Positions 1 through 8,741 of a stretch of 59,219 nucleotides of DNA are shown one piece after another. The notes below the pieces were generated by a model. That model worked only from the letters and a program-made list of their open reading frames with translations. It did no database searches and was not told the DNA's origin. Numbering within the stretch: position 1 is the stretch's first letter; each line of letters begins with the position of its first letter. A program made the position numbers and the translations under genes. The stretch is from contig QQRY01000057.1 in assembly GCA_003602575.1 (NCBI GenBank), positions 36,854 to 96,072 on the forward strand, in the 5' to 3' direction. This stretch comes from Candidatus Poseidoniales archaeon (GTDB lineage Archaea; Thermoplasmatota; Poseidoniia; Poseidoniales; Poseidoniaceae).

Positions 1-934
1 CTCCTGATAGGTCCTCAACATCGCCATCCTTTGATCTAAAAAGATTAATCTCGACCAAATAATCAAAGCCTTTCAGTGCAACTTCGGTTTGTATAGCATG
101 TTCAAATGCTTGCTTCAAATCTTCGGGAGTATCAAGTACTCTGCCGTCGTCAACATAAGTGATATTTACAGACAAAATATCATCGTTCAATTTTGCTTGA
201 GGTGTTTCTACTGCAACCCCTCTCTTTCTAGCAACTCTTCTTACTGCGACTTCACACATTCTTCGTAAAAATGCATCATTGGGAGCTTCGTTTTGATTAC
301 CGAGTGCGCCAGAAAGAATATCCTTAGCAGCATTGTCTTCTCCCCTTAGATGAGGAGGTAAATCTGCGCCTAAAGATGAGAGTACATTTGAGGCAGAAGA
401 CTGATTCATATTCAACCATTGACTTCTTCTTTCGGTTTTCATAGCCTTTTCAGCTTCAGCCAAGCGATTAACCATTTGATCTGTAGGTGAATTATTTGGT
501 ACATTATTTGGCATTTGATTATTCATCATATTTTGATTACTTGGATTCAAGTTGGATGGCATATTTCCAAGAGTGGGTTTGTTTTGAGGTAATTGATTTC
601 CGATGTTTGTATTAGGTATTACATTTGATTGAACATTCTGTGGCGGGAAATTACCAGGAGGAATGTTTTGTTGATTCTGCAATCCTTGAGCGATTTGTTG
701 AAGTAATTCAGGAGATATAGAGTTTAGGTCTGTTGCTCCCATTTCTCTTTGGTGCCTAATAGCTTCACCTGAAACTACACCAAAATTACGCCCACCTGAA
801 ACTTCTTGACCACTTAGGCCAATAGAATTGGGACTAGTAAAACTGCCCGCACGAGACATATCTTGTCTAGCACCGCATTCAGGGCAGAAAATACTGTCAT
901 CAGGGATTAATTCGCCACATGAACCACATTCCAT
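1..934 (-). CDS. Zinc-ribbon protein with low-complexity linker (3' end outside window)
   Basis: The gene reads leftward from an ATG at 934 and is still open at base 1, so the C-terminus is missing. The protein starts with a zinc ribbon (Cys3, Cys6, Cys17, Cys20; two CxxC knuckles). A long Asn/Gln/Pro/Met-rich linker follows (about residues 75-160), then a more ordered basic segment with MCEVAVRRVARKRG near residue 230. There is no signal peptide or membrane segment in the visible part. Double-zinc-ribbon proteins of this shape are common in archaea and mostly uncharacterised; I cannot assign a function. Codon use matches the neighbours. The reading frame is well supported; the function is unknown. 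Confidence 0.8.
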   Translation of the reverse strand, partial: MECGSCGELIPDDSIFCPECGARQDMSRAGSFTSPNSIGLSGQEVSGGRNFGVVSGEAIRHQREMGATDLNSISPELLQQIAQGLQNQQNIPPGNFPPQNVQSNVIPNTNIGNQLPQNKPTLGNMPSNLNPSNQNMMNNQMPNNVPNNSPTDQMVNRLAEAEKAMKTERRSQWLNMNQSSASNVLSSLGADLPPHLRGEDNAAKDILSGALGNQNEAPNDAFLRRMCEVAVRRVARKRGVAVETPQAKLNDDILSVNITYVDDGRVLDTPEDLKQAFEHAIQTEVALKGFDYLVEINLFRSKDGDVEDLSG

Positions 935-1012
935 AGTTTGCACTACCCCCCTAACACTTACGCCAAAGCCTCTTTGCCTAAAGAATTAACTAATTTAAAA
1001 CCACATAATTCA

Positions 1013-1027
1013 ATGATTTATAATCAT
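1013..1027. promoter_or_regulatory. Palindromic AT-rich element in divergent intergenic region
   Basis: ATGAT and ATCAT arms flank TTATA. The element lies between the leftward zinc-ribbon gene and the rightward squalene-synthase-like gene. The TATA-like core can be read on either strand and sits about 80-90 bp from both start codons, so it could serve a divergent promoter. The rest of the roughly 170 bp gap shows no gene. Seen by eye only. Confidence 0.3.
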
Positions 1028-1103
1028 GAAATATGACAACTGAACGAATATTCAACCATAGAGTCAATAACAAATAACCATTGGATAAACATGAGGGGAT
1101 TAA

Positions 1104-2120
1104 TTGTCAGTACTTATCAATGAAAAGATTGATAATTTACTTAAGACAACATCTCGTTCCTTCTATCCTACGCTGAAATATCTACCAAAGAAAGTTCGTG
1201 GGCAAATTGGACTCCTATATCTTCTTGCAAGAGTTGCAGATACAATTGCTGATTCAAAATCAGGCGAAACTGATGAACTTTTGAGATTGTTGCGTGGATA
1301 TAATGATGTTGCTCAAGGCAAATCTGATAATTTACCTGATTTTTCCAGTCTCGCTGAAATCCAAGAAAATACCCATGAGGCTGAACTTTTGAGAAATGTT
1401 CAAGATGTTGTTGATGGACTTTTAGTTTACTCAGAAGAAGATAGACAAAGAATGTTAGAATGTCTTGAAATCATAGTCGGAGGCCAAATTTTGGATCTCG
1501 AAAGGTTCGGACCTGCCAATGAAGGAGGTAATTTATCTGCCCTTAATGACAATTCAGAATTAGATGATTATACGTTTAGGGTTGCTGGCTGTGTTGGCGT
1601 TTTATGGACCAAAATGTCTCTTGCTCATTTGATAACTTTACCTGCTGAAAAAGAGGGTGAATTTTTTGAGAAAGGAATAAGATTTGGTAAAGCACTTCAG
1701 ATGATAAATATTCTACGTGATATTCCTGAAGATTTAAGATTTGGACGTTGTTATATTCCAGAACAAGAATTAAGAAAACATAACATGAAACCTGAAGACT
1801 TGTATGATTCTAAGAATATAGAAAAATTTAGACCTCTTTACGATGAATACCTAGATTTGACCAATGAACACTTAGATGCTGCTATAGAATATATCAAAAT
1901 GCTTCCAGAAACTCAATTTAGACTCAAGGCATCATGTATGTTGCCAGTATTGATTGGACAGAGAACCGTAACTCTACTTAGAGATGGAAATATTCTTGAT
2001 TCTTCTGACAGAATAAAAGTAACTCGGGATGAGATAAAATCCTACGCAAAGAAATTATTACGCGCATTAATCATTCCAGGAGGAGTTAAGCGACTTCTCG
2101 AAAAGAATAAAAATTCTTAA
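1104..2120 (+). CDS. Squalene/phytoene synthase family protein (squalene-synthase-like)
   Basis: This is a head-to-head prenyl transferase expected to condense two C15 or C20 prenyl diphosphates to squalene or phytoene. Both Mg-binding Asp motifs are present: DTIAD at 46-50 and NILRDIPED at 202-210. The start codon is TTG at 1104, preceded by GAGGGG at 1093-1098. The length (338 aa) is normal for the bacterial squalene synthase/CrtB-like group. A second paralogue follows 138 bp downstream on the same strand, suggesting two products or substrates. No desaturase or NADPH-dependent partner lies nearby. I favour squalene synthase over phytoene synthase on overall look, but product specificity cannot be fixed from sequence alone. 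Confidence 0.85.
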   Translation: MSVLINEKIDNLLKTTSRSFYPTLKYLPKKVRGQIGLLYLLARVADTIADSKSGETDELLRLLRGYNDVAQGKSDNLPDFSSLAEIQENTHEAELLRNVQDVVDGLLVYSEEDRQRMLECLEIIVGGQILDLERFGPANEGGNLSALNDNSELDDYTFRVAGCVGVLWTKMSLAHLITLPAEKEGEFFEKGIRFGKALQMINILRDIPEDLRFGRCYIPEQELRKHNMKPEDLYDSKNIEKFRPLYDEYLDLTNEHLDAAIEYIKMLPETQFRLKASCMLPVLIGQRTVTLLRDGNILDSSDRIKVTRDEIKSYAKKLLRALIIPGGVKRLLEKNKNS

Positions 2121-2258
2121 ATGGCGCTATGCACCCTTAGTTAGTAAATAATTACTTTGTTTATTGTTAATAATTACACCCTGTTTGCTCTAAATTTTAA
2201 TCTTTTAATTTTGATACTTTTCAACAAAGACATCAAAAAGGAGTAGTCATACAGGTGT

Positions 2259-3566
2259 TTGATAGGGATGTTGGAACGACGGAAACCTCTCGACTTGCTA
2301 TTCCCTCTAAAGGGTAATGCAAAAAGTCGAACTGGTAACGATGACAACGAGCCTATTACCACTTTACAACGGCTAAGAGCTGGTGTTGTTCTTGCTGGAG
2401 ATGCTGTTAAAGCTGTGAGTGTCACAGCAATGGAAGCATTGAGAGAAGGTGCTACATTTATTGGACTTGTATCAGAAAAAAATGAACTAGTTGATCCTTT
2501 TGAACACCTTGATGCCCCTATTTGGTCTGAAAAGCCACCTCATGAATTATTGAGACTTGCTTACAGTTACTGTGAAGAGTTAACTATTAGGGAAGCTGGA
2601 AATTTCTATCACTCTTTCAAATATTTACCAGATGAACAAAGACAAGCAATGTGCTCTGTTTACGCTTTTTGTCGAAGAGCGGATGATATTGCAGACGGAG
2701 ACTGGTCGGACAGATTCCCTGGAAGCGGAGGAGAAGAAAATACTGAAGCGATTGCTTATCGTGAAGAATTAGAAGCACTCCAAGATAGAGGTACAATTCT
2801 TGACGAAGCATCATATTTGAATAAAATAACACAGTTATTTTTCTTTAGGAAAAAACTCTCAACTTGCTATACAGATGTTTACTCTACCGACCCAGTGTTT
2901 TTAGCATTGAAAGATACTGTCGAAAGATATAGCATACCTAGAGATGTATTCGATGACCTTATCTCAGGAATGGAAGATGACCTTTACAACAATAGATATC
3001 GAACTTTTGATGAGCTTTACAATTATTGTTACAGAGTTGCTTCGGTCGTTGGTCTAATGTGTATAGAGATTTATGGATATGAAGACCCCCTAGCAAGGAA
3101 ATACGCTGAGTCATGGGGTATTTTCATGCAATTGACTAATGTTTTGAGAGATGTTGGAGAAGATATTGAAAGAGATAGAGTATACTTACCTATTGATGAA
3201 TTAGAAGCGAATGGCATTACAGAAAGTGAACTGGATGGAAAGGTTGTGTTGAATAAAACATGGGAGCCTTACTGTTATCACTATGCCAAAAGAGCTAGAA
3301 CATATCTTGAGGAAGCTAAACAACTTCTCCCACTTCTACCTAGAAGAACAAGATATTCTCCAGCTGCTATGATTGCTTTCTATGACAAAATTTTGAGGCA
3401 AATAGAAAGACAACAAGGAGACGTCTTTACCAAGAGAGTAAAACTTAACAAGGTACAAAAGATGAGTTTAGCTGCTGCTGTTTATGTCAGACATAGGTTA
3501 TTGCCAAGATTCCTAGACCCACTGTGGTCAGGACTAGCAAGAATTGGTTTGCTACCTTCGGTTTAA
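2259..3566 (+). CDS. crtB: Phytoene synthase (CrtB-like) with N-terminal extension
   Basis: The second squalene/phytoene synthase family member probably makes phytoene from two geranylgeranyl diphosphates, the first committed step to carotenoids and retinal. First Asp motif ADDIAD is at 141-146, within YAFCRRADDIAD, which resembles the CrtB signature. The second is NVLRDVGEDIERDR at 294-307, followed by VYLP. The first 90 or so residues are an extension before the usual fold, containing an Ala/Val-rich helix (about 40-60). The start is TTG at 2259 or ATG at 2268; AAGGAG at 2238-2243 lies rather far upstream. The stop codon abuts the stop of the convergent acyl-CoA dehydrogenase with no spacer. 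Confidence 0.85.
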   Translation: MIGMLERRKPLDLLFPLKGNAKSRTGNDDNEPITTLQRLRAGVVLAGDAVKAVSVTAMEALREGATFIGLVSEKNELVDPFEHLDAPIWSEKPPHELLRLAYSYCEELTIREAGNFYHSFKYLPDEQRQAMCSVYAFCRRADDIADGDWSDRFPGSGGEENTEAIAYREELEALQDRGTILDEASYLNKITQLFFFRKKLSTCYTDVYSTDPVFLALKDTVERYSIPRDVFDDLISGMEDDLYNNRYRTFDELYNYCYRVASVVGLMCIEIYGYEDPLARKYAESWGIFMQLTNVLRDVGEDIERDRVYLPIDELEANGITESELDGKVVLNKTWEPYCYHYAKRARTYLEEAKQLLPLLPRRTRYSPAAMIAFYDKILRQIERQQGDVFTKRVKLNKVQKMSLAAAVYVRHRLLPRFLDPLWSGLARIGLLPSV

Positions 3567-4742
3567 TCAAGCGTTTCTTGTGAAAGCTTGAATTCCTGTG
3601 ATGTATCTTCCTAATATTAAATTGTGAATATCGTGTGTTCCTTCGTAAGTCTTTACCGACTCTAGATTTGCCATGTGACGCATAACTGGATATTCGTCTA
3701 ATACTCCGTTCGCTCCATGGATATCTCTTGAAACTCTAGCGATTTCCAATGCAATGTCAACATTATTCATTTTTGCCAGTGATATTTGCTCATTGAACCA
3801 AGTACCATCATCTTTCTTTCTTCCTAAGTGATATGCTAATAGTTGACCCTTTGTGATTTCTCTTAACATCCAAGCCAGTTTATTTTGAACCAGTTGATAA
3901 GATGCTATCGGGTGATCGAATTGGATTCTTGAAAGAGCGTAGGTTTTGGCACTATGGAAACAAGCCATAGCAGCACCTAAAGCGCCCCAAGAAATACCAA
4001 ATCTAGCATTATTTAAGCAAGAAAACGGACCTCTTAGACCCTTAACATCTGGCAGAATTCGATCCTTTGGTATCTTACAATCTTGGAATACTAATTCGCT
4101 TGTTACAGATGCTTTTAGAGAATGTTTGCCTTTCATTTCAGGAGCAGTAAAACCTTCATCATCTTTCTCTACAATAAATCCTCTAATTACTCCGTCTAAC
4201 TTTGCCCAAACAACTGCAACATGTGCAATAGTTCCATTGGTAATCCACATTTTAGCACCATTTAATAAATAATGATCACCCTTATCTTCAGCCCTTGTAA
4301 TCATGTCACCAGGGTTAGAACCGTAGTCTGGTTCAGTCAATCCAAAACATCCAACCCATTCTCCAGAAGCCATTTTAGGAAGATAGTAATTTTTCTGTTC
4401 TTCCGTACCAAAATCCCATATTGGATACATAGCCAAAGAACCTTGAACTGATGCGAATGAGCGTAAACCTGAGTCTCCTCTTTCTAATTCTTGGCAAATT
4501 AAACCATAGGCAACATAAGATAAACCTGGGCAACCATAGCCTTTCAGAGGAGCTCCCAGCACTCCCATTTCACCAAGCGCAACTCTCCATTCATCAGGAA
4601 ATACTCCTTGTTCGCATGCATGTTCGATTTTAGGCAAAACCTCTTCATCTACCCAGTCGCGAACCATGTCACGAATCATAATCTCTTCTTCAGTAAGTAA
4701 ACTCTCTATGTCGTAAAAATCGACTCCTTCGAACGGCTCCAT
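3567..4742 (-). CDS. gcdH: Acyl-CoA dehydrogenase, glutaryl-CoA dehydrogenase type
   Basis: This FAD enzyme oxidises an acyl-CoA and passes electrons to ETF, whose two subunits are encoded about 4-6 kb away. The 391-residue protein has the acyl-CoA dehydrogenase N, middle and C domains in order. GCFGLTEPDYGSNPG and WITNGTIAHVAVVWAK sit in the FAD-binding middle domain. The C-terminal SVKTYEGTHDIHNLILGR carries the catalytic Glu (about residue 367) in the context typical of glutaryl-CoA dehydrogenases, which also decarboxylate to crotonyl-CoA. The ATG at 4742 has GAGGGT just upstream. Substrate is inferred from this motif; another branched or dicarboxylic acyl-CoA is possible. Confidence 0.88.
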   Translation of the reverse strand: MEPFEGVDFYDIESLLTEEEIMIRDMVRDWVDEEVLPKIEHACEQGVFPDEWRVALGEMGVLGAPLKGYGCPGLSYVAYGLICQELERGDSGLRSFASVQGSLAMYPIWDFGTEEQKNYYLPKMASGEWVGCFGLTEPDYGSNPGDMITRAEDKGDHYLLNGAKMWITNGTIAHVAVVWAKLDGVIRGFIVEKDDEGFTAPEMKGKHSLKASVTSELVFQDCKIPKDRILPDVKGLRGPFSCLNNARFGISWGALGAAMACFHSAKTYALSRIQFDHPIASYQLVQNKLAWMLREITKGQLLAYHLGRKKDDGTWFNEQISLAKMNNVDIALEIARVSRDIHGANGVLDEYPVMRHMANLESVKTYEGTHDIHNLILGRYITGIQAFTRNA

Positions 4743-4784
4743 ATTACCCTCTCAAATTATCGGGGTCATAGGCGCTTCAAGAAC

Positions 4785-5978
4785 CTAACTCTTTTTTTGC
4801 TTCTTACTTTTTTTGTCTAAGCCTCTAAGTTGAGCGTATTTTTGCTGCAGAGTCTTGCTATTCATGTAAATCAGTCCTAAAATTACACCTGGCACTGAAA
4901 TGACAACCACATAGCCGATAATTACTACAATTAAACTCTCTGAGACCTCTTCAGAAAGAGGACTAAATGATATAACATTGCCAAAAGAGGTAATAATAAA
5001 ACCATTATTGAATGAATTCTCCCAAACAAAGGATATAGAACGGCCGGATATTATTGCATCCCACTGACTTACATCTTCTGAGGAAATATGAACATAGGAA
5101 TCATCAGCAACAGGATATTGCCTCAATGTGGAAAATGGAGCTAAATGTATCAATGTTGTACTATCATATCCTCTTGAAACTTTAGTAAAATCGCCCTCTG
5201 CGATATAATATTGTGTACTGCCCGCAGAAGATTTGGTGGAATCGATTGAATCGATTGAAATAATCATAGTTCCTAGGCCACTGCCAAAAGCTACACATTC
5301 ATTCAAAATTGGTTCTGCACAATCAACGTCAACCCAAGTATCGGAACTTGTACCTGAAAGCCATGTAATATTATGAGTTGGACCGATCACTGCAATTCCA
5401 TCATCGAGAGTCGTCATTACACAAACATCAATATTACGATGGCAGGAAATTCCGGTAATCGAACTATTCTTGGAATTATCCAAAGAGACAAAACCAATTC
5501 CTTCAGCAAATTTCCAAACTCCACCGTCTTCGGCGCCAAAGTATGCATAATCTCCAGCTTGTCGCCATTCTACAGTACTCAAATCTCTTCCAATAATTTC
5601 CCCAGTCCCATTAACAAGAGTCACTCCATGATTTGAAGTTTCATACCTTAGTGCGACTCCTGTATCTCCAGCAATAAGTGCTGCTTGACCCCTAGGATGC
5701 CAAGATACATCATTTAGAGAAACCGTACGAGCTGTATTCAACTCGACATCTTTGGTTCTATCACCCGCTTTTAGAGCAGAAATCTCTCTAGCATAGCCAT
5801 CTAAGCCAACGATAAGAACCGATTCTCCATTAGGAGAAAGTGCGCCTGCCAAAATACCTAGGTCAGAATCGGAAAGCGATTCTTCGACCTCTAATTCTAC
5901 TACAGAATTTGAAGCGATAGTGGAGGGAATCATCAATATCAATAGACAAGTGAAAACAAAAATAAGTTTGCCTCGCAT
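4785..5978 (-). CDS. Secreted, membrane-anchored beta-propeller-like protein
   Basis: No specific family recognised. From the ATG at 5978 the protein begins with a signal peptide (MRGKLIFVFTCLLILMIPS then TIAS). It ends with one membrane helix (about residues 345-370, IVVIIGYVVVISVPGVILG) and a basic tail of Lys and Gln. The outside portion of about 300 residues repeats short beta-strand units of the type 'LNDVSWHPRGQAALIAGDTG', as in WD40/YVTN propellers, with paired Cys that could form disulfides. A TTG at 5996 is an alternative start. The architecture resembles the protein at 25981-27189. It probably faces the cell exterior as a sensor or adhesion domain; that is inference. Confidence 0.75.
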   Translation of the reverse strand: MRGKLIFVFTCLLILMIPSTIASNSVVELEVEESLSDSDLGILAGALSPNGESVLIVGLDGYAREISALKAGDRTKDVELNTARTVSLNDVSWHPRGQAALIAGDTGVALRYETSNHGVTLVNGTGEIIGRDLSTVEWRQAGDYAYFGAEDGGVWKFAEGIGFVSLDNSKNSSITGISCHRNIDVCVMTTLDDGIAVIGPTHNITWLSGTSSDTWVDVDCAEPILNECVAFGSGLGTMIISIDSIDSTKSSAGSTQYYIAEGDFTKVSRGYDSTTLIHLAPFSTLRQYPVADDSYVHISSEDVSQWDAIISGRSISFVWENSFNNGFIITSFGNVISFSPLSEEVSESLIVVIIGYVVVISVPGVILGLIYMNSKTLQQKYAQLRGLDKKSKKQKKS

Positions 5979-6054
5979 AATGTGCCCACTAATCAATCGA
6001 ACAAAACCTCTTCGCCCAATTTATCTTTAGTCAAAATTAAAAAAAATTCCATTT

Positions 6055-6621
6055 TTGACGGTGAGCCTTATGTTCAATGGAGTTTTGCCTCGGCTTATGG
6101 AGAAGTTTGCAGTTAAAAGAGGATTACAAAAGTCGATTGGCGGAAATTCTGGACTTGCTAAATTAGCGACCGAATATTTCGAAAATATTAATGCCGATGC
6201 TGAAGGTAAATTTACTGGGTCTTTTGGAATATTAACCAGCGTAAGCGGGCACTATGATGATGATGGAAAATTATCCATGGATGTCGTTCAACTAAAGGGT
6301 GAAGAACTTGGAGAATTCTTATCTGCAGACAACGGAAGAGAGTTGGCTATGGAGTCAAGGAAAAGATGGTCAGGCTTCCTAGATATGGCTACAGGATACA
6401 ATCCAAAGCAACGTGGAGATAAAGCAAAAGAGGAAGCAAAGAAATTCTCTAAGGCTAAATCTGCTATCAAAATGGCTCATAAGTCTATGCAGATGGCCAC
6501 ATCGATCACTCAAGAAAAAATTGATACTGCAAATAATATGATTGCAGAATTAGAAACAATGATTGAGAATGGCGAGGCTCCCTCCGAAGGAAGAGTCAAG
6601 AAATTAAATGACTTATTTTGA
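6055..6621 (+). CDS. Conserved-looking hypothetical protein
   Basis: A 188-residue soluble protein that I do not recognise. The N-terminal half has a Gly-rich segment and a possible small alpha/beta domain (FTGSFGILTSVSGHYDDDGKL). The C-terminal half is highly charged and helical (about 120-188), probably a coiled coil. Three in-frame starts are possible: TTG 6055, GTG 6061 and ATG 6070; none has a strong Shine-Dalgarno sequence. The stop lies just before the TyrRS gene on the same strand, so the two are likely co-transcribed. No catalytic motif is visible. Confidence 0.6.
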   Translation: MTVSLMFNGVLPRLMEKFAVKRGLQKSIGGNSGLAKLATEYFENINADAEGKFTGSFGILTSVSGHYDDDGKLSMDVVQLKGEELGEFLSADNGRELAMESRKRWSGFLDMATGYNPKQRGDKAKEEAKKFSKAKSAIKMAHKSMQMATSITQEKIDTANNMIAELETMIENGEAPSEGRVKKLNDLF

Positions 6622-6632
6622 ATGTGATTTCT

Positions 6633-7778
6633 ATGAACGTCGACAAAATCCTCGCCCCTTTTGAGGAAAGATGTCAGCGTTTGAGTGAACTCAATGAAAT
6701 GCAGAGAAGTCGAATCGCGTCGATTGTAGGCGGAGTAGAAGAAACTGTTGGAATTGATCACTTAGTTGACTGTATCGCGGATAGTACAAGTATTGGAGGA
6801 GATGGAACAATAAGGTGTTATGTTGGTTTTGAACCATCTGGAAAGGCCCATATTGGATGGAAAGTACTTGCCTTACAGCTTAAGAGAATGCTTGATGCTA
6901 AAGTAAATGTTCTAATTTTCCTTGCTGATTGGCATGCATGGATAAATGATAAATTCGAAGGAAAGATGGAAGATATACAGGTTACTGCAAGGTATATGGA
7001 AGATACCTTCAGAGCGCTACTCGGACATCCTGAAGAGGGTGATGGGCCTGGCCAACTTAGATTCTTCTGGGCTTCAAGTTTAATGGATTCAGGAGAATAC
7101 TGGGCCCGTGTTCTAAGATGTTCTAAGGGTGCAACTTTAGCAATGGTAAGAAAGACTTTCACAATTATGGGAAGGGATGAAGCATCTTCAGACCACGATT
7201 TGTCAAAATTCTATTACCCTGCTATGCAAGCATCTGACATTTTCGAGTTAGATATCGATATTGCGATAGGTGGAATGGATCAAAGAAAGGCTCACATGTT
7301 CATGAGAGATGTTGCAAGCAAATGGGGATGGGAAAAGGCAACATGCCTTCATACTCCAATAATATCTTCTCTAAAATCATCTGGAGCACGAATGGAAAGT
7401 TTTGACCATAAGATGAGTAAATCTGACCCCTCTGGCGCAATTTTAATTCACGATACAGAAAAGAAGTTACGTAAGAAGATGCAAAAACATGCTTATCTAA
7501 ATCCTGAAGATGATTCATCGCCTGTTTACGAATTAGCAGAGCATGTAGTACTTCCAGAATGGGGAGAAATTAATGTCACGCCTAATCCTAAATTCGGCGA
7601 ACCTTCGACATGGAAGGATTTGGATTCTTTCAAGAAAGCGGTCCAAAGTGGAGAAATTCACCCCCTTGATGCTAAATTAGGTGTTGCCGATGGAATCTAT
7701 AGAGGACTACATGAAGTGGCTAAATTCTTTGAAGAAAACCCTGAAAGGCTCGATGCTGTTAATGAATTATTAAAATAA
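6633..7778 (+). CDS. tyrS: Tyrosyl-tRNA synthetase, archaeal type
   Basis: Class I synthetase charging tRNA-Tyr. The HIGH-type motif is in YVGFEPSGKAHIG (about residues 63-75) and the KMSKS loop in FDHKMSKSDPSG (about residue 260). The archaeal/eukaryotic form lacks the bacterial C-terminal S4 domain, and this 381-residue protein also lacks it. An in-frame TTG at 6618 overlaps the upstream stop; the ATG at 6633 gives a more usual N-terminus and is chosen. The 3' end overlaps the convergent gene by 9 bases. Confidence 0.93.
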   Translation: MNVDKILAPFEERCQRLSELNEMQRSRIASIVGGVEETVGIDHLVDCIADSTSIGGDGTIRCYVGFEPSGKAHIGWKVLALQLKRMLDAKVNVLIFLADWHAWINDKFEGKMEDIQVTARYMEDTFRALLGHPEEGDGPGQLRFFWASSLMDSGEYWARVLRCSKGATLAMVRKTFTIMGRDEASSDHDLSKFYYPAMQASDIFELDIDIAIGGMDQRKAHMFMRDVASKWGWEKATCLHTPIISSLKSSGARMESFDHKMSKSDPSGAILIHDTEKKLRKKMQKHAYLNPEDDSSPVYELAEHVVLPEWGEINVTPNPKFGEPSTWKDLDSFKKAVQSGEIHPLDAKLGVADGIYRGLHEVAKFFEENPERLDAVNELLK

Positions 7779-8639
7779 TTTATTCTTAAAGCCAGGCTCA
7801 ATACTATGAATTTTTAAAATTAAGACTCTTCTAGTATCCATTGCAAAGTCACGGTTTGGTAGATGGTCCAACTCAACCCAAGCATTGACTGTAACCTCTT
7901 GAGTAAGAGATAATTGACCAACATATTCATCATTTATTACCGCTAGATAACGGAATAAAGGATTTCTAGTTTCATCATGTGCGTGTCTTTTAAGCATTAC
8001 AGGGCATGTTAATTCGATATACTGAATATCTTCGTATATATTACCCTCAACTATCATCGAGATATTTGTCGGGGGAGGGATTTTTGCCTTTCCATCTGTT
8101 TTTTTCATTTCATCATAATAAGATTCTGCACACAATGAACATTGAAAAGAACGCTTCCTTTCTCTTGCTAAAGATTGCTTGATAGACCATGTGGTTCCAC
8201 ATTCATTACAGATATACTGTGACTTCTTGAGCCAACCCATTGGAGAATCTAAGTTAGTGATTATACTATTAAAAGACAATAATCTACCTCTATCTCTAGT
8301 TCTCACATCACCCAGTAAATATGAGAATTCGTCATCAAAGCCAATTATTCTTATCACTGGACGTGTCCTTGAATTACGTGTCTGAAATTGTTCTCTAATG
8401 ACTTGATTACCCAATTCAAGACATTTGGTCGGACTGTTAGGGAAAATAGAGTGTAGAGGCGTATTCTTGAGATACTCCCACTGAACTTCAAATCCAAAAA
8501 CATCTTCTTCACATAATAAAAAATAATCTAGTTCGGAACTATACTTCTCTTCAAAAATTAATCTCCAAGCATTGAGTATTTCTTGAGCCTCAATGTCAGG
8601 TTCTGTAGCCTTAATTTGTGGCATGGAAATAATTGTCAT
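7770..8639 (-). CDS. Stand-alone MCM N-terminal-domain-like protein (OB fold with zinc ribbon)
   Basis: The 289-residue protein resembles the N-terminal part of MCM replicative helicases, not the ATPase. A helical N-terminal region (about 1-100) is followed by DVRTRDRGRLLSFNSIITNL, which matches the MCM OB-fold entry where the family reads '(D/E)LRS..IGKLV.V.GIV'. A four-cysteine zinc knuckle follows (C144, C147, C167, C170). A beta-rich C-terminal part (about 190-289) completes the OB fold. There is no Walker A, Walker B or arginine finger. Family assignment is by pattern only. It might regulate or pair with full-length MCM, or bind ssDNA itself; both are inference. An alternative start is Met6. 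Confidence 0.6.
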   Translation of the reverse strand: MTIISMPQIKATEPDIEAQEILNAWRLIFEEKYSSELDYFLLCEEDVFGFEVQWEYLKNTPLHSIFPNSPTKCLELGNQVIREQFQTRNSRTRPVIRIIGFDDEFSYLLGDVRTRDRGRLLSFNSIITNLDSPMGWLKKSQYICNECGTTWSIKQSLARERKRSFQCSLCAESYYDEMKKTDGKAKIPPPTNISMIVEGNIYEDIQYIELTCPVMLKRHAHDETRNPLFRYLAVINDEYVGQLSLTQEVTVNAWVELDHLPNRDFAMDTRRVLILKIHSIEPGFKNKLF

Positions 8640-8662
8640 ACACGACGGTTCTCAAAGATTTC

Positions 8663-8689
8663 TATCAAAATTGATAATTTCTATAATAA
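8663..8689 (+). promoter_or_regulatory. Palindrome plus TATA-like box upstream of etfB
   Basis: A perfect inverted repeat (TATCAA, AA, TTGATA; 8663-8676) lies immediately upstream of a TATA-like stretch (TTTCTATAATAA, 8678-8689). A start site near 8712 would leave a leader of about 30 bases before the etfB ATG at 8742. The palindrome covers the position of the B recognition element, so it could be an operator for a dimeric regulator. Inference from spacing and symmetry. Confidence 0.4.
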
Positions 8690-8741
8690 CAATGTTCATG
8701 AATTGATTTCTTTACGACCAATCATCAGCGTAGGTGTTAAT

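Noticed and set aside
2121-2258. Small gene or RNA in the gap between the two squalene/phytoene synthase genes
   Set aside because: AT-rich sequence with no start plus conserved frame and no stable stem; probably only a promoter and leader.
8583-8741. N-terminal extension of EtfB
   Set aside because: It overlaps the divergent MCM-like gene, and the family N-terminus with a Shine-Dalgarno starts at 8742.
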